Positions 42,037 through 51,851 of a stretch of 64,000 nucleotides of DNA are shown here, piece by piece; positions within the stretch are counted from its first letter, which is position 1, and each line of letters begins with the position of its first letter. Position numbers and translations under genes: made by a program. This DNA comes from Clostridia bacterium (GTDB taxonomy: Bacteria > Bacillota > Clostridia > Oscillospirales > CAG-272), in the NCBI GenBank assembly GCA_017461365.1, contig JAFTYG010000067.1:62001-126000 (forward strand). The letters run 5' to 3'. The notes under the pieces are model-generated. The model did not search any database and was not told the DNA's origin. It saw only the letters and a program-made list of their open reading frames with translations.

Positions 42037-42399
42037 TCATTGATTTTGAAAATTTATAAATTCATTCAATATGTCGCGGTAGCTCATATCCGAATTTAAC
42101 TCGACCGAGCCGCGAAAGCTCTCCAAAAGCTCATCCTTGTTTTTTAATTTGACGTACGCCCAAAAAGCCAACGAGTTATCAATAACGCCCGACGTTTGAA
42201 GCTGTGATGACAATCCTTTCAGCGCGGTAGGTTCGGTTACCTCAAATGATACTGTATTTGACGGTTTTACAAAAGCAAACAGATCGTTTGCTAGCGACAG
42301 TATAAGACAGGCGCAAATAATTGCGAAAAGAGTTATGACGGTTATTTTTGAAAAAGCAAAGCGGTAAAGGATATTTTTCGGTGTTTCGGTATTTTGCAT
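42037..42399 (-). CDS. membrane protein with MltG N-terminal-like region, no catalytic domain
   Basis: 120 residues. One span (about 19-39, ITLFAIICACLILSLANDLF) is followed by a domain resembling the LysM-like N-terminus of MltG/YceG lytic transglycosylases: LKGLSSQLQTSGVIDNSLAF, WAYVKLKNKD and SYRDILNEF. The family catalytic domain is missing entirely, and the gene ends normally. GAGGAG lies 5 bp before the ATG. It lies between the CPBP protease gene and spoIIR. It might regulate or recruit a transglycosylase, perhaps in spore formation; this is inference from context. Confidence 0.65.
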   Translation of the reverse strand: MQNTETPKNILYRFAFSKITVITLFAIICACLILSLANDLFAFVKPSNTVSFEVTEPTALKGLSSQLQTSGVIDNSLAFWAYVKLKNKDELLESFRGSVELNSDMSYRDILNEFINFQNQ

Positions 42400-42424
42400 A
42401 TTCGCTCCTCGCGGTACAGTGATC

Positions 42425-43438
42425 TCACAGCCAAGAAATTATCAAGGCCAATATGTACACAGCAAAGCAGGCGATTGCGGAGGGCTGACGTATAATATCG
42501 GTATATGAGCGACGCAGTGTTGTGCTGTCTTTTATGACAGGTTGTCTGTAATCGGCGGAGTATGCCTTGTAGAGATATATTTTATAAAGTCTTGCGGCTT
42601 CTCCGCAGAATACTGCGGCTGAAAGTATGCATACAGCGGCAACTATAAAGATAAAGAGCTTGGGGCTGTTGGTGATCTGATAAAGATTACTCATATAGGG
42701 TTGTCCGAAAAGCCCGAAAATATTATAAAGAAAATGCGTTATGACGGCACCGAAGAGCGAGCGTGTAGCATACAGTGTCATTGCAAGGATAATTCCCGAA
42801 AAAAGATACATCGGCAGATTTTGAAGATTGAAATGAAGTAGTGCGAAAAATATCGAGCTGACGATAACGGCGCGCATAACTCCGCCTTTTTCATATTCGT
42901 GGCAAAGGATGCCTCTGTATATAAATTCCTCGCATATAGCGGGGAGCACCGCGTATGCCATAACAAGATAGATCTTATTTGGTATCGTTCCCTGATCCTT
43001 TGAAATAAATGTATCGTAAAGTGAAAAATTATTTGAAAGGCTTTCAAGACCGCCGAACAGAACTCCGAGCAAAAGACTTCCCGAAGCGATTAGCAGAGCA
43101 CCCGAAATTATAATAAGTATCGAGTCTGCCTTTACCGTTCTGAGGCGAAGTCCCGACATATATTTTTCTCCGCTGAATTTACACCATATCGCGCCCGGGA
43201 GAATGAATATCATCATTTGCAATATAACAACGCTGAAATATTCGTTTTCTCTGTTTATGAGCGTAATGTCTATGAGCTTTGTAAAAAGCAATAAAACATA
43301 CGTTGCGAGAACGAGCGCCGTCGGATGGATGATAAAGGTTCTGCTTTTGAGATTGGTATATATTCCCTCGATGGTTTTCAACGGAGGCGTAGCGTCAGTA
43401 TTTTTCTTTACGCGTTTTTCTTTACGTTCTTTATTCAT
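42425..43438 (-). CDS. CPBP-family intramembrane metalloprotease
   Basis: 337 residues with about eight spans. The CPBP/Abi motifs are present: EEFIYRG (EExxxR metal and catalytic residues) and FALLHFNLQNLPMYLFSG (FxxxH), with a later HFLYN His. Related to Rce1 prenyl proteases; bacterial members act on unknown peptides or on bacteriocin immunity. The first 8 bp overlap the cyclo-ligase gene upstream. Confidence 0.88.
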   Translation of the reverse strand: MNKERKEKRVKKNTDATPPLKTIEGIYTNLKSRTFIIHPTALVLATYVLLLFTKLIDITLINRENEYFSVVILQMMIFILPGAIWCKFSGEKYMSGLRLRTVKADSILIIISGALLIASGSLLLGVLFGGLESLSNNFSLYDTFISKDQGTIPNKIYLVMAYAVLPAICEEFIYRGILCHEYEKGGVMRAVIVSSIFFALLHFNLQNLPMYLFSGIILAMTLYATRSLFGAVITHFLYNIFGLFGQPYMSNLYQITNSPKLFIFIVAAVCILSAAVFCGEAARLYKIYLYKAYSADYRQPVIKDSTTLRRSYTDIIRQPSAIACFAVYILALIISWL

Positions 43439-44024
43439 AAGGAAAAAAACCTCCGTTTTCCGTTATAATTATATCCACGGTGGAGTCGTGATCTTCTACG
43501 GGAAGTCTGTCTACGAAAAAGGCACTGTAAGCAAGTCCCAATGATACACCGTTGAAATCAGGCAGAAATCTGTCGTAATATCCTCCGCCGTAGCCGAGCC
43601 GGTAGCCGCTTTTATCGAAAGCAAGGGCTGGTACTAAGCAGAGTGAATTGGCGAACGACGTTACCACGGGTAATTCGCAAGGCGGTTCGGGAATTCCGTA
43701 TGCGCCTATCACAAGCTCCGAAAGATCGGATAGAACGTGAAATGACAGCCGTCTTTCTTTTATGTGCGAGATAGGAAACGCAATAGCTTTTCCCAGCGCC
43801 TGCGCGTGACGTACAAGGGGGAGAATGTTCGGCTCTCCCTTTATAGGATAGTAACAAAGTAAGGTGTTCGCTTCCTTGAATTGCGGCAAAGCGGCGGCGT
43901 TCGAAAAAAGAGCCGTATCAAGTAAAAAACGACTTTCATTTGAGATGCTCTTTCTTTGTTCAAAAAAATGAGCGCGAGAGCGTTCCTTGTTTTCGCTTTC
44001 GGTGAGTATAATTTCCCTAGGCAT
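43431..44024 (-). CDS. 5-formyltetrahydrofolate cyclo-ligase
   Basis: 197 residues. The family signature near the C-terminus reads RLGYGGGYYDRFL, with the earlier GEPNILPL and ending in GGFFPYE. It uses ATP to turn 5-formyl-THF into methenyl-THF, returning folate to the one-carbon pool. Overlaps both neighbours by 8 bp, so translation is coupled. Confidence 0.92.
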   Translation of the reverse strand: MPREIILTESENKERSRAHFFEQRKSISNESRFLLDTALFSNAAALPQFKEANTLLCYYPIKGEPNILPLVRHAQALGKAIAFPISHIKERRLSFHVLSDLSELVIGAYGIPEPPCELPVVTSFANSLCLVPALAFDKSGYRLGYGGGYYDRFLPDFNGVSLGLAYSAFFVDRLPVEDHDSTVDIIITENGGFFPYE

Positions 44025-44556
44025 AAATTACGGCTTTCTTCAAATCGTCTGCTTTCGCTTTTCCGCAAAAGACATTTACGATCTCCAAACCGAGATCGAG
44101 AGCTACGCCCATACCTGCCGCGGTTATTATTTTACCGTCGCGCACTACTTTTTTCTCGGATACGACAGCTCCCGTAAGTCTGTCCTCAAATCCCGGGTAG
44201 CAGATAGCTTCTTTTCCGACAAGAAGTCCCATATCTCCGAGAATAGAAGGAGCGGCGCATATAGCGGCAATATATATATTTGCCGTTATGGCGTTATTTA
44301 TCGCGTCAATAACGGTACTGCTGTCGGCAAGGTTGAGAGTTCCCGGCATACCTCCCGGGAGAAATATCATTTCTGCATCGCCGCCGTCAAACTCGCTGTC
44401 GGTAACGTCCGCTTTTACGGTAATATTGTGTGAGCCTGTGATCTCGCGTCCGCCGACTCCAACGGTCTTTACGGAAAGTCCCGCGCGACGCATAATATCA
44501 AGAGGGCAGAGAGCTTCTACTTCTTCAAAGCCCTCGGCAAGAAACATATATATCAT
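44017..44556 (-). CDS. DJ-1/PfpI family protein
   Basis: 179 residues, DJ-1/ThiJ fold: FLAEGFEEVEAL at the start supplies the conserved Glu, and the nucleophile Cys lies in AAICAAPSILG near residue 100. These proteins include glyoxalase- or deglycase-like and chaperone activities; the function here is unassigned. Second gene of the hisS cluster (34 bp after hisS). Confidence 0.9.
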   Translation of the reverse strand: MIYMFLAEGFEEVEALCPLDIMRRAGLSVKTVGVGGREITGSHNITVKADVTDSEFDGGDAEMIFLPGGMPGTLNLADSSTVIDAINNAITANIYIAAICAAPSILGDMGLLVGKEAICYPGFEDRLTGAVVSEKKVVRDGKIITAAGMGVALDLGLEIVNVFCGKAKADDLKKAVIYA

Positions 44557-44590
44557 AATTCGGTTTTGCCTTTCATATACTTCAGTATGT

Positions 44591-45892
44591 TTATTTTTTG
44601 AAGAATGCTACAAGCTCGTTTGCGTCTGTTGTGATCTCCTCACGGCTGAGAAGATCCTTTATCTTTACTTTATTTTCCGCAAGCTCCGAGCCACCCATAA
44701 TAACGACGTGGGTGTAGTTGTTTTTAACGGCGTAATCTATCTGCTTTCCGAATTTTTTAGATCCGAGATATACAGAAGCGGTTATATCCGCGTCACGAAG
44801 CTCATTTGTTATAGCTACATATTTTTCGTACGGAACATCGTCAAATCTTGTGACAAGCACCTTTACGTCGGTTGTAAGCATTTCGGGTATAAGACTGTGA
44901 GTTACAAGAAAGTTCTCAAGCGTAACGTCTCCCATTCCGTAACCGACGCCTGAGATCTTTGCGTTCTTTACAAAGAGACCAACAAGGTTGTCATAGCGTC
45001 CGCCGCCGAACATTGCGCGATTGTTTTCGGGAGCATTATCAAATACCTCAAAAACAGTACCTGTATAATAATCAAGTCCGCGGATTATACCGAAGTCAAA
45101 CAGGCAGTACTTAGAAAGTCCGAGCTTGTCAAGAGCTTCAAAGAGAAGGCGAAGCTCTGTAGCGCCTACAGAGTCGGGACAGATGGCGGTCGCATCGGTA
45201 ACAGACATACCGTAAAGCTCATCTATCTTTGCTATCTGCTCACCGTTAAGTCCGAGCGCGATAAGCTCCTTTTCATAGACTTCTCTCGGTATCTTGTTCT
45301 TTTTGTCGATGACCTTGGAAACGAGCTTGCTGTGCTCCGCATCGCCGCCCGAGATAGCTGCAATAACGTCATTGAAGAAGCGGCGGTTATTTATGCGAAC
45401 CGTGAACATCGTTTCGTCCGCGCCGAACGATCTCATAATGCGGATAGCGCTGACGATAGTTTCAAGGTCAGCTTCATAGGTATCACATCCGAAGATGTCG
45501 ACGTTGAGCTGCCAGAACTCGCGCAGACGTCCGCGTTGTGTGGCTTCGTAACGGTACATATTCGGTATCGAGAACCAACGGAGAGGAAAGCTGAGATCGT
45601 TCATCTTAGCGGCGACCATACGCGCTACGGTAGGTGTCATTTCTGGACGGATAGCAACGCTTCTGTCGCCTCTGTCGACAAAATTATAGGTCTGCTTGTT
45701 TGCGATCTCCTCACCGCTTTTTGCGGCGTAGAGCTCAAGGGATTCAAGCATAGGTCCGTTATATTCATCGAAAGCGGCTGTCTCAAGTGTTTCTCTTATT
45801 TTACCGAAAAACCAATTGCGAAGACGCATATCATCGGGGTAAAAATCTCTTGTACCTTTATAGGGTTGTGTGGAAAGCAATTGTGCGCACAT
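44591..45892 (-). CDS. hisS: histidyl-tRNA synthetase
   Basis: 433 residues. Class II motifs: GTRDFYPDDM at the start, VAIRPEMTPTVAR (motif 2 area), RGLDYYTGTVFEV (histidine-binding) and FGGGRYDNLV. The C-terminal anticodon domain runs from about 340. It charges tRNA-His. The promoter is only about 40 nt from the start, leaving no room for a T-box. Confidence 0.96.
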   Translation of the reverse strand: MCAQLLSTQPYKGTRDFYPDDMRLRNWFFGKIRETLETAAFDEYNGPMLESLELYAAKSGEEIANKQTYNFVDRGDRSVAIRPEMTPTVARMVAAKMNDLSFPLRWFSIPNMYRYEATQRGRLREFWQLNVDIFGCDTYEADLETIVSAIRIMRSFGADETMFTVRINNRRFFNDVIAAISGGDAEHSKLVSKVIDKKNKIPREVYEKELIALGLNGEQIAKIDELYGMSVTDATAICPDSVGATELRLLFEALDKLGLSKYCLFDFGIIRGLDYYTGTVFEVFDNAPENNRAMFGGGRYDNLVGLFVKNAKISGVGYGMGDVTLENFLVTHSLIPEMLTTDVKVLVTRFDDVPYEKYVAITNELRDADITASVYLGSKKFGKQIDYAVKNNYTHVVIMGGSELAENKVKIKDLLSREEITTDANELVAFFKK

Positions 45893-45937
45893 AAATAGTA
45901 TATCCTTTCAAAGAAAAAACAAAATATAATCTTTATA

Positions 45938-45966
45938 ATTATATCACAGACTATATATTTTGTCAA
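45938..45966 (-). promoter_or_regulatory. sigma-A promoter of the hisS-spoIIR cluster
   Basis: Reading leftward: TTGACA (45966-45961), 17 bp, TATAAT (45943-45938), with TG one base before the -10. Confidence 0.88.
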
Positions 45967-46058
45967 TCGACATTATCAATTTTTGCATAAAGAGGTTAAA
46001 AAACGCGTTGGATTTTAATAAATATTTTCGTATAATTTATATTTTTTTGCAAAAGCTA

Positions 46059-46087
46059 TTGAATTTCAAATAAAAATAAGTTATAAT
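46059..46087 (+). promoter_or_regulatory. sigma-A promoter of phosphoglucomutase gene
   Basis: TTGAAT (46059-46064), 17 bp, TATAAT (46082-46087). Confidence 0.82.
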
Positions 46088-46127
46088 ATTAGTCTAAGAC
46101 AAGCTATTGTTTATGAGGTGTTTCAAA

Positions 46128-47807
46128 ATGGAATATTATTCAAAGTATCAGAAATGGTGCGAAAATGCAAATATCGACGAGGCGACAAGAGAGGAGCTTT
46201 TGTCTATTGCCGATGACGATAAGGAAATAAAAGAGAGATTTTATTGCGATCTCGCTTTTGGAACGGGAGGCTTGCGCGGAGTTATAGGCGCGGGTACGAA
46301 CCGTATAAATAAGTACATCGTTCGCAAGACCACGCAGGGCTATGCGAATTATATAAAGAACTGTGGCAAGGAAGCTATGGAGCGGGGTGTTGTTATCGCC
46401 CACGATAACAGACGCTTCAGCATAGAATTTTCCGAGGAAACGGCAGGCGTTCTTGCCGCAAACGGAATACGCGCATATCTCTTTGACAGTCTTCGTCCCA
46501 CACCCGAGCTTTCCTTTGCCGTAAGAGAACTCGGAGCATTTGGTGGTGTTGTTATAACGGCGTCTCACAATCCTCCCGAATATAACGGATATAAGCTTTA
46601 CGATGAACGCGGATGCCAGCTCGTTTCCGAGATAAACGACGTCGTTATCGCAGAAATAGCCAAGATCGACGATCCGTTGTCGGTAAAGGCACTTACCGTT
46701 GCAGAGGCGGGCGATCTTATCGTTACTCTCGGCGCGGATATGGATGAAAAATACTACAAGATGGTAATGTCTATCACGCTCAACCCCGAAATGGATAAGA
46801 GTGGCATAAAGATAGTATATTCGCCTCAGCACGGAACGGGTAACGTACCCGTAAGAACGGTTCTCGACCGTCTCGGATACAACGTTGTTCCCGTAGAGGA
46901 GCAGTGTTTCCCAAATACCGAATTTGTAAATACCCCCAACCCCAACCCCGAGACAGACGCGGCGTATGAGATGGCGTTCAAGTACGCAAAGGATACGGAT
47001 GCTGATATAATTATTACCACCGATCCCGACTGCGACAGACTTGGCGTTGCAGTAAAGAGAAACGGCGAATATGTGAGAATGACAGGTAACCAGAGCGCCG
47101 CTGTTCTTCTCGAATATATTCTTTCCCAGAGAGCCGAGAAGGGAACTCTTCCCGAAAACGGCGTTATGTTCAACACGGTAGTTACCTCTAACCTCGGAGA
47201 TAAGGTATGCGAAAAATACGGTGTAAGCGTTGAAAAGACCTTGACGGGCTTTAAGTATATAGGTGAAAAGGTATATCGCCATGAGCTTGCGGGAGACAAG
47301 ACGTTTGTTTTCGGATATGAGGAGAGTTATGGCTGTCTTATTTCCGATTGCGTACGCGACAAAGACGGCGTTCAGGCATCAATGATGCTTTGCGAGGCGG
47401 CGGCTTACTACAATGCTAAGGGAAAGACACTCCTTGACGTTCTTGAGGATATTTATGCCGAGCACGGATTTTTCCTTGACGCTCTCGACAACTTTGCTTT
47501 CAAGGGCATAGATGGCGCAGAAAAAATAACCGCGCTTGTCAACGGTCTGCGCAATGATCCGCCTAAGAAGGCAGGTGACGTTGACGTCGTTGAAATGGAG
47601 GACTATATGTCCGAGGAGATGGCTGCAAAGGGATTCCCGGCATCCAATGTTCTCAGGTTTTTGCTTTCGGACGGAAGCTGGGTTGCAGTCCGTCCCAGCG
47701 GAACAGAGCCCAAATGTAAATTTTATTTCAGCGTAGTAGCTCCCGACAAAGAGCAGGCAAAGGCAAAGCTTGCCATTATGAAAGCTGCGTTTGAAGCAAA
47801 CTGCTGA
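46128..47807 (+). CDS. phosphoglucomutase/phosphomannomutase
   Basis: 559 residues from ATG 46128 (GAGGTG 7 bp upstream). Alpha-D-phosphohexomutase order: GTGGLRGVIG near 50, the phosphoserine loop TASHNPPEYNGYK, the metal site TDPDCDRLG, the sugar-binding GYEESYG and the phosphate loop RPSGTEPK. It interconverts hexose 1- and 6-phosphates for cell-wall and glycan precursors. Closest to PgcA of Bacillus by architecture. Confidence 0.95.
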   Translation: MEYYSKYQKWCENANIDEATREELLSIADDDKEIKERFYCDLAFGTGGLRGVIGAGTNRINKYIVRKTTQGYANYIKNCGKEAMERGVVIAHDNRRFSIEFSEETAGVLAANGIRAYLFDSLRPTPELSFAVRELGAFGGVVITASHNPPEYNGYKLYDERGCQLVSEINDVVIAEIAKIDDPLSVKALTVAEAGDLIVTLGADMDEKYYKMVMSITLNPEMDKSGIKIVYSPQHGTGNVPVRTVLDRLGYNVVPVEEQCFPNTEFVNTPNPNPETDAAYEMAFKYAKDTDADIIITTDPDCDRLGVAVKRNGEYVRMTGNQSAAVLLEYILSQRAEKGTLPENGVMFNTVVTSNLGDKVCEKYGVSVEKTLTGFKYIGEKVYRHELAGDKTFVFGYEESYGCLISDCVRDKDGVQASMMLCEAAAYYNAKGKTLLDVLEDIYAEHGFFLDALDNFAFKGIDGAEKITALVNGLRNDPPKKAGDVDVVEMEDYMSEEMAAKGFPASNVLRFLLSDGSWVAVRPSGTEPKCKFYFSVVAPDKEQAKAKLAIMKAAFEANC

Positions 47808-47810
47808 CAT

Positions 47811-47850
47811 TTCGGCTGTCGCAATTTATATGCGACAGCCGAATTTTTTA
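47811..47850 (+). terminator. terminator after phosphoglucomutase gene
   Basis: A 13-bp perfect stem (47811-47823 with 47831-47843), 7-nt loop, then TTTTTTA. Confidence 0.9.
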
Positions 47851-47858
47851 AAAATCTA

Positions 47859-47887
47859 TTTTCATTGTCGGATTTTTGTGGTATAAT
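47859..47887 (+). promoter_or_regulatory. promoter of dxs
   Basis: TTTTCA (47859-47864), 17 bp, TATAAT (47882-47887), with TG one base before the -10, which offsets the weak -35. Confidence 0.65.
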
Positions 47888-47925
47888 ATAGAAACACGAA
47901 AAAGACAGAGAAAGGTTATAACGGA

Positions 47926-49839
47926 ATGAACACGTCAGACAACAAAACGGAAAATCATTCGATTAAATACCTTGACAGTATAAATTCCCCCGACGATCTT
48001 AAAGCGCTTCCTAAGGAAAATATGGGTGAGCTTGCCGAGGAGATAAGATCCGAGCTTGTCCGTATCACCTCGCACAACGGAGGACATCTTGCGTCAAATC
48101 TCGGCGTAGTCGAGCTTACTATGGCGATACACCGAGTTTTTGACGTTCCCAAGGATCATCTTATCTTTGACGTCGGACACCAGAGCTACGTTCATAAAAT
48201 GCTGACGGGCAGATACGGCAAAATGGACACGCTTCGCATATCGGGAGGGATCAGCGGATTTACAAACAGGAGCGAGAGTGAATACGATTGCTTTGGCGCA
48301 GGTCACAGCTCTACGTCTATCTCGGCGGCACTTGGCTTTGCAATATCTGATAAGCTCTCGGAAAGCGATGCGTACACGATAGCCGTGGTGGGTGACGGAG
48401 CATATACGGGCGGTATGATACACGAGGCGCTCAACAATTGCAGAAAAGACCTCAATCTCATAATCGTTATGAATGAGAACGAAATGTCAATCTCTAAAAA
48501 TATCGGACGTTTTGCGACAAATCTTGCAAAGCTCCGCACCACGTCAGGGTATTTTAAGACTAAAAAAGCGACGGGCGCGTTTCTAAAGAATATCCCACTT
48601 GTCGGAAAATATCTTTTCAAATTCGTTCTCGGAGTAAAGAAATCCCTGAAAAACGTGCTGTACGGCTCGAATTATTTTGAGAGCATGGGGCTTACATACT
48701 TAGGCCCCATAGACGGCAACGATTACGAAGCGGTTGAAAATCTTTTGAGAGAGGCGAAAAAGCTCAACGAGAGCGTTGTGGTTCACCTCAAGACCAAAAA
48801 GGGAAAGGGCTTTGAGCCTGCGGAACGCTCGCCCGAATTTTATCACGGGATGCAGCCTTGTACGGCTCAGAACAGAAACGGAAATAATTTTTCCTGTGAA
48901 ATGGGTAAGATCATATCCGAGCTTGCCGAAAAGGATAGCCGCGTATGCGCGATAACTGCCGCTATGTGCGACGGAACAGGGCTCGTCGAATTTCGGAGTA
49001 AATATCCTGAAAGATTTTTTGACGTCGGAATTGCCGAGGAGCACGCCCTGACCTTTGCAGCGGGACTTGCGGCGAACGGCAAAAAGCCATATACTGCCAT
49101 ATATTCCACCTTCTTGCAGAGGGGATACGATAATATTATACACGATATTGCTCTGCAAAAGCTCAACTGCGTTATCTGTGTGGACAGAGCGGGGCTTAAT
49201 GCGGGCGACGGTGCTACGCATCACGGTATATTTGACGTGGCGTTTCTGTCGCAGATACCGAATATGCGCATATATACTCCCGCGACGTTCGGTTCTCTCA
49301 GAGCCGCGATCGATGACGCGCACCGCAGAGAAGAGCCTTGCGCGGTGAGATACCCAAGCGGTGGAGAGGACAGTGCGGTGCTTGAAGCCTTTTACGGTGA
49401 CGGCGAATATAAAACGCCCTCGGCTGTGTGTGACTTTGACGCGGATGAAAGTCCAAGTCTTGTTATAATTACCCACGGCAGGATGGTATCTGAGGCGATG
49501 AGAGCGAAAAGTGAGCTTGCCGCGCGAGGAATATCAACGGGTATTATTCTGCTTGAAATGATAAAGCCCTATGGCGAGTGCGCAGAGAACGTGGCAAGGT
49601 TTATGCCGAAAAGCGCGAGGTCGGTTATTTTTCTCGAAGAGGAGATACGAAGCGGCGGTATGGGTATGAACCTTTCGGATATGATGGAAAGAAGAAATAT
49701 GCTTGACGGTGTCAGGTATGATACCATCGCTACAGATGATAGCTTTGTGGATAAGCGCGCTGTCGGGCAGAGTGTTTACAATGCCGCAGGCGTTGATTGC
49801 GAGCATATTGTAAACGTCGCAGTAAAAATGCTTTTGTGA
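47926..49839 (+). CDS. dxs: 1-deoxy-D-xylulose-5-phosphate synthase
   Basis: 637 residues, full length. The thiamine diphosphate motif is GDGAYTGGMIHEALNN. The middle pyrimidine-binding domain holds VGIAEEHALTFAAG and DRAGLNAGDGATHHG. It condenses pyruvate and glyceraldehyde 3-phosphate in the first step of the MEP isoprenoid pathway. The DUF1653 gene starts 7 bp after its stop and is probably cotranscribed. Confidence 0.96.
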   Translation: MNTSDNKTENHSIKYLDSINSPDDLKALPKENMGELAEEIRSELVRITSHNGGHLASNLGVVELTMAIHRVFDVPKDHLIFDVGHQSYVHKMLTGRYGKMDTLRISGGISGFTNRSESEYDCFGAGHSSTSISAALGFAISDKLSESDAYTIAVVGDGAYTGGMIHEALNNCRKDLNLIIVMNENEMSISKNIGRFATNLAKLRTTSGYFKTKKATGAFLKNIPLVGKYLFKFVLGVKKSLKNVLYGSNYFESMGLTYLGPIDGNDYEAVENLLREAKKLNESVVVHLKTKKGKGFEPAERSPEFYHGMQPCTAQNRNGNNFSCEMGKIISELAEKDSRVCAITAAMCDGTGLVEFRSKYPERFFDVGIAEEHALTFAAGLAANGKKPYTAIYSTFLQRGYDNIIHDIALQKLNCVICVDRAGLNAGDGATHHGIFDVAFLSQIPNMRIYTPATFGSLRAAIDDAHRREEPCAVRYPSGGEDSAVLEAFYGDGEYKTPSAVCDFDADESPSLVIITHGRMVSEAMRAKSELAARGISTGIILLEMIKPYGECAENVARFMPKSARSVIFLEEEIRSGGMGMNLSDMMERRNMLDGVRYDTIATDDSFVDKRAVGQSVYNAAGVDCEHIVNVAVKMLL

Positions 49840-49846
49840 GGTGGTT

Positions 49847-50062
49847 ATGGATACGGAGATCAAACTCGGGAAATGGAAGCATTTCAAGGGTGGAGAGTAT
49901 GAGGTGATAGGTGTTGCCAAGCATTCCGAAACTCTTGAACCGATGGTTGTCTACCGTGCTCTTTACGGCGACGGTGGACTTTGGACACGTCCGCTGTCAA
50001 TGTGGAATGAGACGGTGGAGCGTGAGGGGAAATTTTATCAAAGATTTACTTTTATTGAATAA
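49847..50062 (+). CDS. DUF1653 protein
   Basis: 71 residues from ATG 49847 (a GTG 6 bp earlier is possible). It matches the small DUF1653 fold: WKHFKGGEYEVIGVAKHSE, MVVYRALYGDGGLWTRPLSM and ending FTFIE. Function unknown; the family often sits beside unrelated metabolic genes. Probably expressed from the dxs promoter; a terminator follows. Confidence 0.85.
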   Translation: MDTEIKLGKWKHFKGGEYEVIGVAKHSETLEPMVVYRALYGDGGLWTRPLSMWNETVEREGKFYQRFTFIE

Positions 50063-50071
50063 ATAATTTGG

Positions 50072-50104
50072 AAAGCAACCGAAGTTAAGGTCGGTTGCTT
50101 TTGC
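50072..50104. terminator. terminator shared by DUF1653 and flippase genes
   Basis: An 11-bp perfect stem (50072-50082 with 50091-50101). The stop codon of the minus-strand flippase gene (50085-50087) lies in its loop. Confidence 0.75.
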
Positions 50105-51635
50105 GTTTAATTACTATTCCTTTCATTATCACCAACAATATCAAATAAATTGCCGTTGTTAATACAATGTAAAACGTTAGCTCCCACGCGCCGACGATCG
50201 CGCCCGTAAGATGGGCGGCGATAAAACGCGCGACGGCAGAGGCGATCACAACGGCAAGCAGAGGCTTTACTATCCAATCTCCCATCCGAGGCTTTACTTT
50301 TGCTACCGTTAAAAGTCTTGCGATACTCAGTGTAGCATTGACTGTCTCGGTGAAATATACTGTAAGTATGTATCCCGTGATGCCCATATTGGGAAGAAGT
50401 ATCCATACAAGTATTACCGATAAAAGAGCGTCTACGATATTTACCACCATACAGTAGACCTGCTCGCCAAGCCCCTTGAGTATGCCATCTACCGAGGTGT
50501 CAAGATACATCACGGGTATAAGCGGCGCGATCATAAGTATGTATCTGCCCGCGCCTGCGTCGGGATAAACGGTATTTGCAAGCTCATATGAAAAGCACAT
50601 CATAATGCCTGCCGTACCGATGGCAAAGGTCAGTACAGCGTGAAATACTCGGTGGATTATACGTCCTATGCGCGCCTCATTACCCGACGCCTGCGATTCC
50701 GCTACCTCGGGAACGAGGAGCCCCGCAAATGAGCCCGACAGAGCAGAGGGAAAGAGAACTAACGGAAATACCATACTGTGCACCGTTCCGTATGCCGCCA
50801 AGGACTTATCGCGGCTGCTGCCGCTTCGTTCAAGCCCCCAAGGAATGAGCATATGCTCGATAGTAACGAGCCCCGAACGTAAATAGGCGCTGAACGCTAC
50901 GGGCAGAGCGGTGTGAAGTACCCTGCGCCATATTGACGAAGAGGTCTTTTTGTCGATCTCGGCATCTTTTTCCGCACTTTTTTCGAGAATGTAGAAGATA
51001 TACTGTACGGCAAAGGAAAGAAGCTCCGAAACGGTTCCGCCTATGACGACAGAGAGGCAGGCGCTCTCAACGTCCGACGAGCCGAGGAGCGCGATAAGTC
51101 CCATACAGGCAAATATCTTTATTCCCTGACCGAGCACCTGAACTATGGCGTTTTTATATACACGTCGTACGGCGGTAAAATATCCGTTATATACCGATGA
51201 CAGCGCGACGGGTGGCAGGGAAATAGCAAGAACCTTTAGGGACGATACCGTTCTTTCATCTCCCAGCAATACAGTACCTATGTACGGCGCGAACAAATAT
51301 AAAATAACAGCCGAGCCAAGGCTGAAGAAAAGAGAATAGGTAACACATTTTCTTACGATGCCTCTTACGGATAGGCTTTTACAAGCGGGAATACCCTTGT
51401 TTGCGTCCTCACCTACAGCCTCGGCAATATGACGTGTTGCGGCAAGTCCTATTCCCGAGGTGGCTACCGTCAGTGCAAATCCATACACTGTTGATATGAG
51501 GGTAAAAACACCCATGGCTACAGCACCGATCTTATTTGACAGGTAAACATTGAAGCTTACGGACACCGATCGCATAAGAAGTGATACTGCTGTTATAAGT
51601 AATCCGTTAAAAATAAATTTACGAAATCTGTTCAT
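50085..51635 (-). CDS. MOP-superfamily flippase (SpoVB / MurJ-like)
   Basis: 516 residues with about 14 spans and no large soluble domain. The N-terminus (FNGLLITAVSLLMRSVSVSF) and the first third (IGLAATRHIAEAVGE) match SpoVB/polysaccharide-exporter flippases rather than drug MATE pumps. It likely moves a lipid-linked glycan or lipid II precursor across the membrane; a sporulation role (SpoVB, spore cortex) is plausible given spoIIR in the window. Stop codon falls inside a terminator loop. Confidence 0.82.
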   Translation of the reverse strand: MNRFRKFIFNGLLITAVSLLMRSVSVSFNVYLSNKIGAVAMGVFTLISTVYGFALTVATSGIGLAATRHIAEAVGEDANKGIPACKSLSVRGIVRKCVTYSLFFSLGSAVILYLFAPYIGTVLLGDERTVSSLKVLAISLPPVALSSVYNGYFTAVRRVYKNAIVQVLGQGIKIFACMGLIALLGSSDVESACLSVVIGGTVSELLSFAVQYIFYILEKSAEKDAEIDKKTSSSIWRRVLHTALPVAFSAYLRSGLVTIEHMLIPWGLERSGSSRDKSLAAYGTVHSMVFPLVLFPSALSGSFAGLLVPEVAESQASGNEARIGRIIHRVFHAVLTFAIGTAGIMMCFSYELANTVYPDAGAGRYILMIAPLIPVMYLDTSVDGILKGLGEQVYCMVVNIVDALLSVILVWILLPNMGITGYILTVYFTETVNATLSIARLLTVAKVKPRMGDWIVKPLLAVVIASAVARFIAAHLTGAIVGAWELTFYIVLTTAIYLILLVIMKGIVIKRKSNRP

Positions 51636-51774
51636 ATACGCCTTTCTTTTTCGTTTTTCTTACTGTTTGATTAAAATTACTCAAAAAACACACGTTATAT
51701 TGTACGTTATTTAAAGATTATTTAAGAAAAATATTGTAATATATCACAAAATTGACATTATAGAAAAATTTTTC

Positions 51775-51803
51775 TTGACAACGGACTCAAACAGTATTAT
51801 TAT
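51775..51803 (+). promoter_or_regulatory. sigma-A promoter of rubredoxin gene
   Basis: TTGACA (51775-51780), 17 bp, TATTAT (51798-51803). Confidence 0.82.
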
Positions 51804-51851
51804 ATTATGGTGTTACAGTTAATGAATTTTTTAAAAAATTTGGAGGATACG

